This document shows, in pieces, positions 36,155-45,113 of a stretch of DNA of 64,000 nucleotides (position 1 is the stretch's first letter; every line of letters starts with the position of its first letter). The stretch is from CAZWBR01 sp964632305 (GTDB lineage: Bacteria > Bacteroidota > Bacteroidia > Bacteroidales > Prolixibacteraceae): positions 6,453 to 70,452 of the forward strand of contig CAZWBR010000019.1 in the NCBI GenBank assembly GCA_964632305.1. Direction: 5' to 3'. Below the pieces are notes generated by a model. It was not told the origin of the DNA, searched no databases, and was given only the letters and a program-made list of their open reading frames with translations. The position numbers and the translations under genes were made by a program.

Positions 36155-36823
36155 ATGTTTCAGGTATTATTGAGTTCGCCGTTATTCAGAGGATTGTCAA
36201 CAAATGAAATAGAATCGCTCATTACAAACACAGCCCATCAGGTAAAACACTTTAACGCCAGGGATTTGCTTGCCTTATCCGGAGAACGGGTCGACAAAGC
36301 CATCCTCCTGTTGGAAGGCCGGCTTCAGGGGGAGATGGTCGATTTTGCAGGGAATAGTTTGAAAATAGAAGAACTGGAACCACCTCATATGGTGGCAGCC
36401 GCATTCCTTTACGGCCCCCAAAGTGTATTCCCGGTCAATCTGTCTGCAAAAACCGACGGCAGGATCCTGATCATCTACAAACCCGATTTTACATTGATGC
36501 TTTCCAAAGAACCACGTGTGTTGAATAATTATCTGAACATAGTCTCGAGTAAAGCACAATTTTTATCAGGAAAAATCACCTTCCTGAATTTTAAAACCAT
36601 TAAGGAAAAGATAGCGTTTTTTTTGTTACAAAACATCAAAAAGGACGAACCAATTGTACCGGTTAATCAAACTCAAAAGGGGTTATCCGAACTTTTCGGC
36701 GTTGCACGCCCCTCTCTGGCCCGTTCAATCGGTGAAATGGAAGAAGCCGGCATTCTAAAATGGGAACGCGACCGGGTCATCGTCATAAATACCAAAGAAC
36801 TTAATTCAATCCTTGGAAGATAA
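36155..36823 (+). CDS. Crp/Fnr-family regulator, HcpR-like
   Basis: A 222-aa protein from the ATG at 36155 ('MFQVLLSSPLFRGLSTNEIE'). The GTG 12 codons upstream would overlap the palindrome and is rejected. It has a cyclic-nucleotide-type N-terminal barrel ('ALSGERVDKAILLLEGRLQG') and a C-terminal winged helix ('QKGLSELFGVARPSLARSIG'). It lacks the Cys set of Fnr, so it does not carry an O2-sensing 4Fe-4S cluster. Divergence from the hcp operon fits HcpR, the nitrosative-stress regulator of Bacteroidota and Desulfovibrio. The ligand is unknown, possibly haem/NO. Confidence 0.82.
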   Translation: MFQVLLSSPLFRGLSTNEIESLITNTAHQVKHFNARDLLALSGERVDKAILLLEGRLQGEMVDFAGNSLKIEELEPPHMVAAAFLYGPQSVFPVNLSAKTDGRILIIYKPDFTLMLSKEPRVLNNYLNIVSSKAQFLSGKITFLNFKTIKEKIAFFLLQNIKKDEPIVPVNQTQKGLSELFGVARPSLARSIGEMEEAGILKWERDRVIVINTKELNSILGR

Positions 36824-36834
36824 ACTATCAGAGA

Positions 36835-37827
36835 ATGCCCGTCAAAATGAATCTACCGCACAATGAAAGCTTGATATTCGATATGAATGAGATGGGGCGC
36901 CGAAGGGAACCCTTTCTCTTCGTGTTTGATTTTTTATTGAAGGAACCTGTTCTTCTTCCACTACGAAAGGCGGCCAAACATGATATTTGGTATTCCATAA
37001 ACGGGGAGACCAATTATCAGCAGGATGACCGGCCTTCCGAGACCTATTATTTCAAAAAAAATCCGGTGAGCTTCGAGTCGTTCAGGAAGTCGTACGACGT
37101 GGTTCAGAAGAACCTGAAATACGGCAACTCATTCCTGACGAACCTAACCTTTCCGACTGATATTGAGACCGATCTGTCGCTGGAGGATATTTTCCGCAGG
37201 AGCGAAGCCCCCTACAAACTGCTTTTCAAGGATAAATTCGCAGTCTTTTCGCCCGAAATCTTCATTCGGATCGACGGACAAAAGATCTCATCATATCCCA
37301 TGAAAGGGACGATCGACGCGTCAATACCCAATGCCCTTGAAAAAATTCTCAGTAGTCCGAAAGAACGGGCCGAGCATCATACCATTGTCGATCTGATCAG
37401 GAACGACCTCTCGATGGTGGCCAGCAATGTTCGGGTTGAACGGTTCCGGTATGTGGATGAAATCGTTACCCACGAGAAGAAATTACTGCAGGTAAGCTCC
37501 GAAATAACCGGCCTGTTACCCGATAATTTTCATGAAAACATCGGCGATATCCTCTGTAAACTATTGCCCGCCGGCTCAATCAGCGGAGCCCCCAAAGCCA
37601 AAACACTTGACATTATCAATCAGGCGGAAACTTACCAGAGAGGCTATTACACCGGCATCTTCGGCATTTATGACGGGAAGGGCGTCGAATCGGCCGTCAT
37701 GATCCGGTTCATCGAACAGATGGACGGGAAAATGGTCTTTAAAAGCGGTGGCGGGATCACCGTATTCAGCAATCCCGAGGATGAATACCAGGAAATGATC
37801 GATAAAGTTTATGTCGCTATTAATTGA
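36835..37827 (+). CDS. pabB: aminodeoxychorismate synthase component I
   Basis: A 330-aa chorismate-binding enzyme that makes 4-amino-4-deoxychorismate for folate. Blocks include 'NLKYGNSFLTNLTFP', 'SYPMKGTIDASIPNALEKIL', 'DLIRNDLSMVASNVRVERF', 'LPAGSISGAPKAKTLDII' and 'GYYTGIFGIYDGKGVESAVM'. The length is the short PabB form without an N-terminal extension. It overlaps pabC by 17 bp, so the two are coupled, and the amidotransferase PabA is not in the window. Confidence 0.9.
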   Translation: MPVKMNLPHNESLIFDMNEMGRRREPFLFVFDFLLKEPVLLPLRKAAKHDIWYSINGETNYQQDDRPSETYYFKKNPVSFESFRKSYDVVQKNLKYGNSFLTNLTFPTDIETDLSLEDIFRRSEAPYKLLFKDKFAVFSPEIFIRIDGQKISSYPMKGTIDASIPNALEKILSSPKERAEHHTIVDLIRNDLSMVASNVRVERFRYVDEIVTHEKKLLQVSSEITGLLPDNFHENIGDILCKLLPAGSISGAPKAKTLDIINQAETYQRGYYTGIFGIYDGKGVESAVMIRFIEQMDGKMVFKSGGGITVFSNPEDEYQEMIDKVYVAIN

Positions 37828-38413
37828 AACAATATGCATTGAGAACGGGGTGGCCCAACGACTGGAGTTGCACCAGGAAAGGATGGACCGGTCACAGTGT
37901 GAACTGTTCAACCACCGTGATAAGCTCGATTTGCATTCATCCATTCATATTCCGCAGGAGTACACGACCGGGAAAGTGAAATGCAGAGTGATCTACGACC
38001 GCACCATCCGCTCGGTAGAATTTGAACCTTACACCTTAAAGCCAATTGGCTCTTTACAATTGGTGACTGACGACCTGATTGACTATTCCTATAAATACCG
38101 GGACAGAAGTCAACTGAATTCCCTCCTCCGATTAAAAGGCTCCGCCGACGATGTGCTCATCATAAAAAACGGCCGGATCACCGATACCAGCTTTGGCAAT
38201 ATTGTTTTTTGCAGGCAGGAGAAATGGTTCACCCCCTTGCATCCGCTCCTTGCCGGAACAAGAAGAGAATTCTACCTGCAGAATGGGGTTATTGAAACAA
38301 GTGAGGTCACCCTTAATGATTTAGGCTCCTTCGATCAGGCCCGGATGATTAATGCCATGATTTCTCTGAAGGACTCCTCTCCTATTCCGATTGACCGGAT
38401 TTACAAACCGTAA
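37811..38413 (+). CDS. pabC: aminodeoxychorismate lyase (class IV aminotransferase fold)
   Basis: A 200-aa PLP enzyme. It starts 'MSLLIETICIENGVAQRLEL'. 'KCRVIYDRTIRSVEFEPYTL' carries the region of the catalytic Lys. 'GRITDTSFGNIVFCRQEKWF' and 'TPLHPLLAGTRREFYL' are the cofactor-phosphate blocks of class IV enzymes. It is somewhat shorter than E. coli PabC (about 270 aa), as is common in Bacteroidota. Coupling to pabB supports the assignment to p-aminobenzoate synthesis. Confidence 0.85.
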   Translation: MSLLIETICIENGVAQRLELHQERMDRSQCELFNHRDKLDLHSSIHIPQEYTTGKVKCRVIYDRTIRSVEFEPYTLKPIGSLQLVTDDLIDYSYKYRDRSQLNSLLRLKGSADDVLIIKNGRITDTSFGNIVFCRQEKWFTPLHPLLAGTRREFYLQNGVIETSEVTLNDLGSFDQARMINAMISLKDSSPIPIDRIYKP

Positions 38414-38473
38414 CGTCAAACCAATCAGCCCGCCACGAATCCTGAACCACGACCCTCTCTTCCTATCTTCATC

Positions 38474-38577
38474 GCCGGGGTTTTAACCTGGTTTCTGATT
38501 GGTTTCTCCAAGGTTTCTGTAACCGAGCTTACAGGAACCTTGGAGAAACCTTAGAGCAACCTTAGAGCAACCCCGGC
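38474..38577. repeat. 11-bp-unit intergenic element C (most regular copy)
   Basis: Four left units start at 38479, 38490, 38501 and 38512 (consensus GGTTTCTGTAA), then a 6-nt loop CCGAGC (38523-38528), then four right units at 38529, 38540, 38551 and 38562. The inner two unit pairs match with one mismatch in 22 bp; GGTTTCTCCAA pairs perfectly with TTGGAGAAACC. An outer clamp GCCGGGGTT / AACCCCGGC closes arms of 49 nt each. The rest of the 38414-38901 gap has a second short repeat ('GAAATTCGC' near 38657 and 38740) and a terminator. Confidence 0.9.
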
Positions 38578-38839
38578 CTTGGTACGGCTTTGACCCTTGC
38601 TAAACCTGTGGTTGCAATTATTCATCAACCACAATAATATTTTTCGGATTCAATGAAATTCGCCCGTTCCGATTTCCAGGATTATTGAGGATCGCCATTT
38701 TTCGGCGAGCTCATATTTCCGTAGGCTGCATTCAACGAAATTCGCTGAAAGGCAGGCTATCTTTCGGGGTTTCACCAATTGCAAGTCGAATAACAGCTAT
38801 TTGGCCTAATTCAAGAATCTCAAACTTCAGCCTTATAAA

Positions 38840-38881
38840 ATAACAAAGTCATCAATTTCGGGTAACTGATGACTTTGTTAT
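38840..38881. terminator. terminator-like hairpin before the Sel1-repeat gene end
   Basis: ATAACAAAGTCATCA and TGATGACTTTGTTAT form a perfect 15-bp stem with a 12-nt loop. It lies 20 bp from the stop of the minus-strand Sel1 gene and can serve it. Confidence 0.65.
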
Positions 38882-38901
38882 AAAGAATGTTTTACCGGGC
38901 C

Positions 38902-41433
38902 TTAACTGATGATCTCGCCAAAACGGTCGACCAGCAGGTAATCGCCCCAAAAGCTAAAGGCCTGGCTTCCTTTCAGATTATGGATGCCCGATTGGGATAA
39001 GTCCCTGGCGGGAAGCCAACCAAGAGAAGCCGAGCTCGCTAAAAGCTGTTCCGCGGAATAGGAACGCTCATTAGGACAAGTTTCAGAGAACAAAAGAAGC
39101 GACAAATAGAACTGGGCAATTTCGTCCTCTTCACGCAATTGATTTAACCGGGACCAGGCTTCCTGATATTCACCATTCTTAACCAACCGGGTCACCTCAT
39201 TCAGTCTGGCGGCCCTCGAACCCGATGCAGTTGCCTTGGATATCAAGTCCTTCGCCATGCCGGTTTTTACTTCATCGTTGAAATTTTGAAGGTATCTGAC
39301 CGCGAGATTATTCATAGCAGGTTCGAATCCCAGGGTGGCAGCTTTTTCAAGCCAGGATAATGCTCGTTCAGCATCGGATTGTTGCAGCATTTGCGACAGG
39401 ATAAAAGCGGCTTCAGCGTTGTTGGCATCGGCGGCCTTAGTGAAAGCTTCGATTGCTTTTTGTTCATCCTTGTCAGTTCCCTCTCCTTCGAGATAGAGCT
39501 CGCCCAGGTGCAGCCAGGCCTCTGACACGCCGTTTTCAGCCGATACTTTATACCAGTTAAAGGCCTGGAAATAATCTCTTGGGATCCCTTCCCCGAAATA
39601 GTACATCCCGGCCAGATTAAACTGAGCCTGTGGATTCCCTTTGTCGGATGCTTTCTGAAAACAGAGGAATGCTTTTTTCAGGTTTTTCTCCCCGGCATCG
39701 CCGATATACCAAAGCACCCCTAAGTTATAGGATCCCAGGGCATAACCGGCATCATCGGCCCTTGAATACCATTTAAAGGCTTCGTTGGCATCGGCGGGCT
39801 TGCCACAGCCCCGGTGCCAGCAGTTACCCAGATTGTTCATGGCTTCGGGAATCCCTGCGCCGGCAGCAAATTCATAGCATTCTACCGCTTTATCGAGATC
39901 GGTGGCAACACCTCTCCCTGTCTCGTAAAGTACCCCAAGATTGAACCGGGCTTTTGCGTACCCTGCTTCAGCAGCCTTGCTGTACCATTCGAACGCTTTG
40001 TGATCATCCTTTTCAACAGTGATCCCGTTTTCATAATAGATGCCCACCCGGAACATTGCACCGGGGACGCCTGTATTGGCTGCATTTTGGAAGTATTCAA
40101 AAGCCTTGTTCCGATCGGACCAGTAATGGATTTCTCTTTCATGAAGGATTCCCATCAAATAGTTGGCACGGGGATGGCCCTTCTCCGCCGCACGGCTGAA
40201 ATAGTCGCCGGCGGCATACAGATCTTTCTCGATCCATATCCCTTCGAAACAATAACTGGCATATTTATATTGTGCTTCGGTATGTCCTTTCTCGGCAGCC
40301 TTTCTAAAGTAATCGACCGCCATTTTCAGATTTTTTTCAACTTCATCACCTGTTTCGTAGCACACCGCCAGCTTGTACATCCCTTCGGCGCTACCGTTCA
40401 GGGCAGCTTTTTTCAGGTAGTCAATGCCTTTGGCGTCAGACTCCTTCAAATAGATCTCGGCCAACGCGGATTGTGCCTCTAAGTTTCCGCGGTCGGCGGC
40501 CCGATGAAACCAATTCTCATAATCCGGATCACCGGTCTCCTGCAATAGTTTACCCATTAAAAAGATGGCTTCAACATGATCGGCATGTTCGGCCTGCTGA
40601 AGATAATCTTTTGCCTTGGTCAGGTCTTTCGCGGTGACTAAGCCTTCGAGGTAGAAACGGCCCAGACATAACGCCACCTCGGAAGAGATTTCTCCTTCGA
40701 TCCGGGATAGCCATTCGAAGGCGCGTTCATCGTTTTTATCTGTTCCTTTTCCTTCATGATAAAGCAGTCCGATCTTCGCGCAGGCAGGGAGAAAGCCCTC
40801 TTCCGCAGCTTTAAGATACCATTCAAAAGCTTTTTCCGGTTTCACGGGAACGGTCAATCCTTTCTCGAAGATCTCTCCCACCTTGAACCGGGCCGGGGGA
40901 TAGCCCGCTTTGGCCGATTCGTACCAGTTATCGACCGCTTCTTCAACATCCCTGTATCCGCCCTCTCCGGTTTTTAGCAACCGCCCGTAATTATATTTCG
41001 CGATACGATCGCCCCGTTTGGCCCCGCGCTGATACCATTCAAAGGCTTTCTCCATATTGACCGGTAATCCTGTGCCATTTTCGCGCATCTCACCAATATA
41101 ATTGCATGCTTCGCACCCGCCTTCGCGGGCTGACTCAAGGAACCATTTCACGGATTCGGCCGCTGAGAGTTGCCGCCCCGTACCGGTGTAGTATTTCTTT
41201 CCTATAATAAAAAAGGCTTCTGACAAGCCATTACCAACCAACGCATTGTAATCCGCAACAGCCTCCAGGGTATTGGGATTGGCAGATAGCGCATCGAGCA
41301 GTATCATAGCCGCTTTGAAGCCGGATTCCAATGCCGACTCTATTTTTTTGATCCCTTTTCCGGTTTTTCCCTGTTGCAGAAGCTCAACCCCAACCCTGAA
41401 ACTCTTGGGTTCCTGTATAGCCGAATTTTCCAT
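38902..41433 (-). CDS. very long Sel1-repeat protein, 843 aa
   Basis: The whole length is built of about 36-residue Sel1 (TPR-like) units with the pattern A-x-x-x-L-G-x-x-Y-x-x-G-x-G-V-x-x-D...A-x-x-W-Y-x-K-A-A, for example 'ARFNLGVLYETGRGVATDLD' and 'AQFNLAGMYYFGEGIPRDYF'. Roughly 18-20 units can be recognised. There is no signal peptide or membrane segment, and the N-terminal 40 residues are not repeats. Proteins of this type are scaffolds for protein-protein contacts. The function is unknown and neighbours do not help. Confidence 0.88.
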   Translation of the reverse strand: MENSAIQEPKSFRVGVELLQQGKTGKGIKKIESALESGFKAAMILLDALSANPNTLEAVADYNALVGNGLSEAFFIIGKKYYTGTGRQLSAAESVKWFLESAREGGCEACNYIGEMRENGTGLPVNMEKAFEWYQRGAKRGDRIAKYNYGRLLKTGEGGYRDVEEAVDNWYESAKAGYPPARFKVGEIFEKGLTVPVKPEKAFEWYLKAAEEGFLPACAKIGLLYHEGKGTDKNDERAFEWLSRIEGEISSEVALCLGRFYLEGLVTAKDLTKAKDYLQQAEHADHVEAIFLMGKLLQETGDPDYENWFHRAADRGNLEAQSALAEIYLKESDAKGIDYLKKAALNGSAEGMYKLAVCYETGDEVEKNLKMAVDYFRKAAEKGHTEAQYKYASYCFEGIWIEKDLYAAGDYFSRAAEKGHPRANYLMGILHEREIHYWSDRNKAFEYFQNAANTGVPGAMFRVGIYYENGITVEKDDHKAFEWYSKAAEAGYAKARFNLGVLYETGRGVATDLDKAVECYEFAAGAGIPEAMNNLGNCWHRGCGKPADANEAFKWYSRADDAGYALGSYNLGVLWYIGDAGEKNLKKAFLCFQKASDKGNPQAQFNLAGMYYFGEGIPRDYFQAFNWYKVSAENGVSEAWLHLGELYLEGEGTDKDEQKAIEAFTKAADANNAEAAFILSQMLQQSDAERALSWLEKAATLGFEPAMNNLAVRYLQNFNDEVKTGMAKDLISKATASGSRAARLNEVTRLVKNGEYQEAWSRLNQLREEDEIAQFYLSLLLFSETCPNERSYSAEQLLASSASLGWLPARDLSQSGIHNLKGSQAFSFWGDYLLVDRFGEIIS

Positions 41434-41715
41434 TCACCATTTATTTAGACTGAATATCAGACACTTCAATCAACTACAAATAAAATATTCATGTTAATTA
41501 AGGTTGGTTAAAAATACTCTTTTTACAAACCTTTTCTGCTGATTTCATGAAGGATTAGATTCAAACGGGAGAATATTTACTGAAAGGGCCTAAACCTTAA
41601 GCCCGTTTCTCCGTTAACAGAAGGTCGAAAAGATGAATCACACATAAGATAAACTTATTGAAAGTGGTTTTGAGATTCATTCGATTTGCTCTATATTTAC
41701 TCTAAATCACGAATT

Positions 41716-42258
41716 ATGGATCCATACTCTATTCTCAATAAATATTACCAGCCTAACTCGAAGGGTTATAAGATCCTGGCAGATCACAGCCGGATGGTTG
41801 CGGAGAAAGCCTTATTGATTGCCTCGAACCATCCGGAACTGAATCCTGATCTGAAATTTATTGAAGAAGCAGCAATGCTTCATGATATTGGGATCTTTAA
41901 GACAAACGCGGCCAACTTGTTCTGTTACGGTGAATACCCATACCTCTGTCACGGTTATCTTGGCAATGAGATACTGATCAGGGAGGGATATCCTGATCAC
42001 GCATTGGTATGTGAACGTCACACAGGAGTCGGGATAACCGTTAAAGATATAATTGCCAATAATTTACCTCTACCTCACAGGGATTATGTACCGGTAAGCA
42101 TCGAAGAGCAGATCATCTGTTTTGCCGACAAGTTTTATTCCAAGGGAGCCGGTGAGATCCTTAGGGAAAAGTCGCTGGAGGAAGTCAGAAAATCGATTGG
42201 CCGCTTCGGAGATAAAGGAGTTAACCGCTTTAATGAGTGGTGCGAAATATTCCTTTAA
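41716..42258 (+). CDS. HD-domain phosphohydrolase-like protein
   Basis: A 180-aa protein starting at 'MDPYSILNKYYQPNSKGYKI'. The HD motif is 'EEAAMLHDIGIFKTNAANLF', with an upstream His in 'LADHSRMVAEKAL' and downstream His in 'ALVCERHTGVGIT', the metal ligands of HD hydrolases. Small single-domain HD proteins often hydrolyse nucleotides, but the substrate is unknown. It is convergent with lptD with only 4 bp between the stops. Confidence 0.85.
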   Translation: MDPYSILNKYYQPNSKGYKILADHSRMVAEKALLIASNHPELNPDLKFIEEAAMLHDIGIFKTNAANLFCYGEYPYLCHGYLGNEILIREGYPDHALVCERHTGVGITVKDIIANNLPLPHRDYVPVSIEEQIICFADKFYSKGAGEILREKSLEEVRKSIGRFGDKGVNRFNEWCEIFL

Positions 42259-42262
42259 TGAT

Positions 42263-44932
42263 TTAATAATTGGCGTTATCGTAGAAGCTTTGGCGTTTGC
42301 TTAATTTCAAATCCTGCAGCATGGAAGCCGTGGCCCTGATGGTGAAGCTATAGCTCTGCCGGTAGCCGAAAGGAATAAGGTTAAGCGACATTTGGAAACA
42401 ATGCAGGTCGCGGAAGATATTAAACTGGGTAAAGGATACATCCATCTTTTGGATATCGAGGCCTGAGGAGAATCCTACTTTCCAATTTTTAGTCAGATTA
42501 ATATTACCATTAAAGTCGACCGTTTGAGTAATCGAAGCGGAAGTCTTCGGGTTAGGCTTATTATACCTGAAAGAGTAATCGAAGCGTATATCCCACGGGA
42601 CACTGAAATCGGCGTATTCAGGTATTTCGGTATAAGTATTTCTCAAGTTTTCGATCAAGGCCTGCTCTTCCTGCTCAGAAGATGTTCCTTCGGCAGATCC
42701 CTCCGGATTGGCGCCTTCTTTTTTCTCCTTCGATTTAAAGGCATAGCCAAAAGAGAGGTTTGCACTGGTAAGCCGGGCCAGTTTTCCGGATTGACTAATC
42801 TCGAATTTATTAATCAGGTGGCCGTCTTCGAAAGCATAAGGATCGAGTATCGCGCCCATATTAACATCGATTCCGCCGACTTTTGTCCGTGCCGAGACAT
42901 TAATATTGGAGAGATTGAGCGAATCAGCAGCCAGATTGTAGGAAGTATTGAAGGAGAGCTGATCGAGCAGTCTTATTTTCTTGTATTTCTCATTCCCGGT
43001 TGTATCCTGTGAATTCAGTTTTTTCATCTCAAGGGTATTGTTCAGGCTGAAACCGATAGAGCCTGAACGACCTGAAGAAGCGGTGCCATACAATGCGCCT
43101 TCGTGATGAGGATATCGCAAACTAACCGGGAATCCGTCCTCGTCGTAATATTCAATCGTTTCGTACATCCCGTAGCGTGCGTTACTGAAATCGGGGCGCA
43201 TACTAAAGCTAAGACTCGGCGTCATCACGTGACGGATGCCCACGATTTTTGAATTCTTGCTTAGCGGCAAATAATCGCCGTATATTATTGTTGAAGCACC
43301 AACGCTGAAGGAATAATCGTAATCGCGGGTAAATCCGTTGATGGTATCGGTAATTTCAACCTGTTTGGTCGTTTCATTATAGGCCTTGCGGATTTGCTGG
43401 GTATACCATCTTTCGTTATAATTAAAGGCCGGACTTATGGTGATATATTTTAATGCCCTGAAAGAAGTACTCAACGGGATGCTGTGCTTTACCCCGTTTC
43501 TCCAATCGGAGGTCAGGGATGAGTGCATCAGTTTATATTCTTTAGTATTGATGGTATTCTGCATATCCATCGAATAACTCAACCCGATCTTCTCGTACCA
43601 ATGCTCCTCCCCGCTCCTGTTCTTGGATTTAAACGGATAAACTCTTGACATATTAAATGTCATTTGAGGGAGCGTTAAACTGATAGTGGTATCACGGCTA
43701 TTCTGCGAATGGCGTAAAGAAGCGGAAAGGGTGAATGGCGAGTTTTCCCACCGTTTGGAATAGGAAATGCTCGATTGTTTGGTATTGGTCAAATAGTTCT
43801 GTGTGGTATAGGCATTATTCTGATCGTATTGACTGGTCGAGAAATTCACACTCGCGCTAAACGTTTGATTGGGACTGGCTTTAGCATCCATGGCGTGGGT
43901 CCATGTAATGGCAAAATCGTTCTGGGTCTGGTAATCCGGCAATCCTTTATCGCCAAAAACGTTCTTGTAATACTTCAGATCGAAGGAGCCGTTAAACTTG
44001 TATTTGACCCGATAGTTGGTATGCATCTTAACCCCACGGGAACCTTTTGAATAAAGATCGCCCCGCAAAGCCAAATCGAAATAATCGTTGGCTGCCCAAT
44101 AGTATCCAAAATCGCGAAGGAAAAATCCCCGGTTAATTTCATCTCCATACGAAGGCATAAGGAAACCGGATGAGAAGGATGGCGAATTAGGGAAAAATCC
44201 AAACGGAACAAATACAAAGTAGATGGGTAAATCTTCCAACACTAAATAAGCAGGACCAGTCACAATTTTTTTGTTGGATAATACTTTGGCTTTAGTCATT
44301 TCCAGATAGAAATGAGGGTGATCAGCATCGCAGGTCGTGTATTTTCCATTTTTCAAACAATACGTTGAATCGTTGAGCAATTTTGTCCGTGCGCTATGGA
44401 CATAGCCCCCCTCCTGTTCAGTCACGACTCCAAAAACAATCCCTTTTTTCGTTTTAAAGTTGTATTTTATTTCATCAGCCTCAAATTCCTGATCTCCCTG
44501 TTTGAATACGGGTTTTCCGACAATAGTTCCGGTAGAATCGGGTTTTCCGACCGCATAAATCAGATTACTGTCGCGGTTCAATTCGATGTACTGAGCTTTT
44601 AATTCAATATCTTTATAATTGACCTGAGCGTTCTCATACATATAGATTTTATCGGAAGTATTGCTGAAGGTGATGTAACCATCGGCTTTATATTCGACCT
44701 CGGCATCAAAGCCGGAGGATTCATCTGTTGTTTCGACAGTATCGATAACCAAAGTATCTTTAACCAGTTCTGGCATCGCAGATATCGGTGTTCCACCGTT
44801 TAACGGGGTCTGCGAATTACGTCGTAAAGACCTGACTGTCTGCTCTTGTCCTGAAATAGAGGAATAGCAAACAGTAAACAAAACAATAATCACTATAAAA
44901 ATTCGAAACTTGCCCAAAATCAACAATTTCAA
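42263..44932 (-). CDS. lptD: LPS-assembly outer membrane protein LptD
   Basis: An 889-aa outer membrane protein. A signal peptide precedes an OstA/LptA-like jellyroll domain (about residues 80-250; 'EVEYKADGYITFSNTSDKIY'). A long beta-barrel of alternating strands follows, with 'FGYYWAANDYFDLALRGDLY' near its start. It inserts LPS into the outer leaflet. In Bacteroidota this gene commonly sits beside a cell wall amidase, as here (divergent, 181-bp gap). The family is diverged from proteobacterial LptD and partner LptE is not in the window. Confidence 0.85.
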   Translation of the reverse strand: MKLLILGKFRIFIVIIVLFTVCYSSISGQEQTVRSLRRNSQTPLNGGTPISAMPELVKDTLVIDTVETTDESSGFDAEVEYKADGYITFSNTSDKIYMYENAQVNYKDIELKAQYIELNRDSNLIYAVGKPDSTGTIVGKPVFKQGDQEFEADEIKYNFKTKKGIVFGVVTEQEGGYVHSARTKLLNDSTYCLKNGKYTTCDADHPHFYLEMTKAKVLSNKKIVTGPAYLVLEDLPIYFVFVPFGFFPNSPSFSSGFLMPSYGDEINRGFFLRDFGYYWAANDYFDLALRGDLYSKGSRGVKMHTNYRVKYKFNGSFDLKYYKNVFGDKGLPDYQTQNDFAITWTHAMDAKASPNQTFSASVNFSTSQYDQNNAYTTQNYLTNTKQSSISYSKRWENSPFTLSASLRHSQNSRDTTISLTLPQMTFNMSRVYPFKSKNRSGEEHWYEKIGLSYSMDMQNTINTKEYKLMHSSLTSDWRNGVKHSIPLSTSFRALKYITISPAFNYNERWYTQQIRKAYNETTKQVEITDTINGFTRDYDYSFSVGASTIIYGDYLPLSKNSKIVGIRHVMTPSLSFSMRPDFSNARYGMYETIEYYDEDGFPVSLRYPHHEGALYGTASSGRSGSIGFSLNNTLEMKKLNSQDTTGNEKYKKIRLLDQLSFNTSYNLAADSLNLSNINVSARTKVGGIDVNMGAILDPYAFEDGHLINKFEISQSGKLARLTSANLSFGYAFKSKEKKEGANPEGSAEGTSSEQEEQALIENLRNTYTEIPEYADFSVPWDIRFDYSFRYNKPNPKTSASITQTVDFNGNINLTKNWKVGFSSGLDIQKMDVSFTQFNIFRDLHCFQMSLNLIPFGYRQSYSFTIRATASMLQDLKLSKRQSFYDNANY

Positions 44933-45113
44933 GGGTTAAGTCAATCTAACATAACAGAGATAGAATCTCTCCGGCAAAAGTAAAAAATCCAACCGGACTA
45001 ACCGACAACCTTGAAAAATAATTTATTCTTCTATTTTTGTAGTAATCTTAAATTCACCAGAATTTTTGATTGATAATTATAAAAATGGCCAACGATCATT
45101 TAAGAATATCGAA

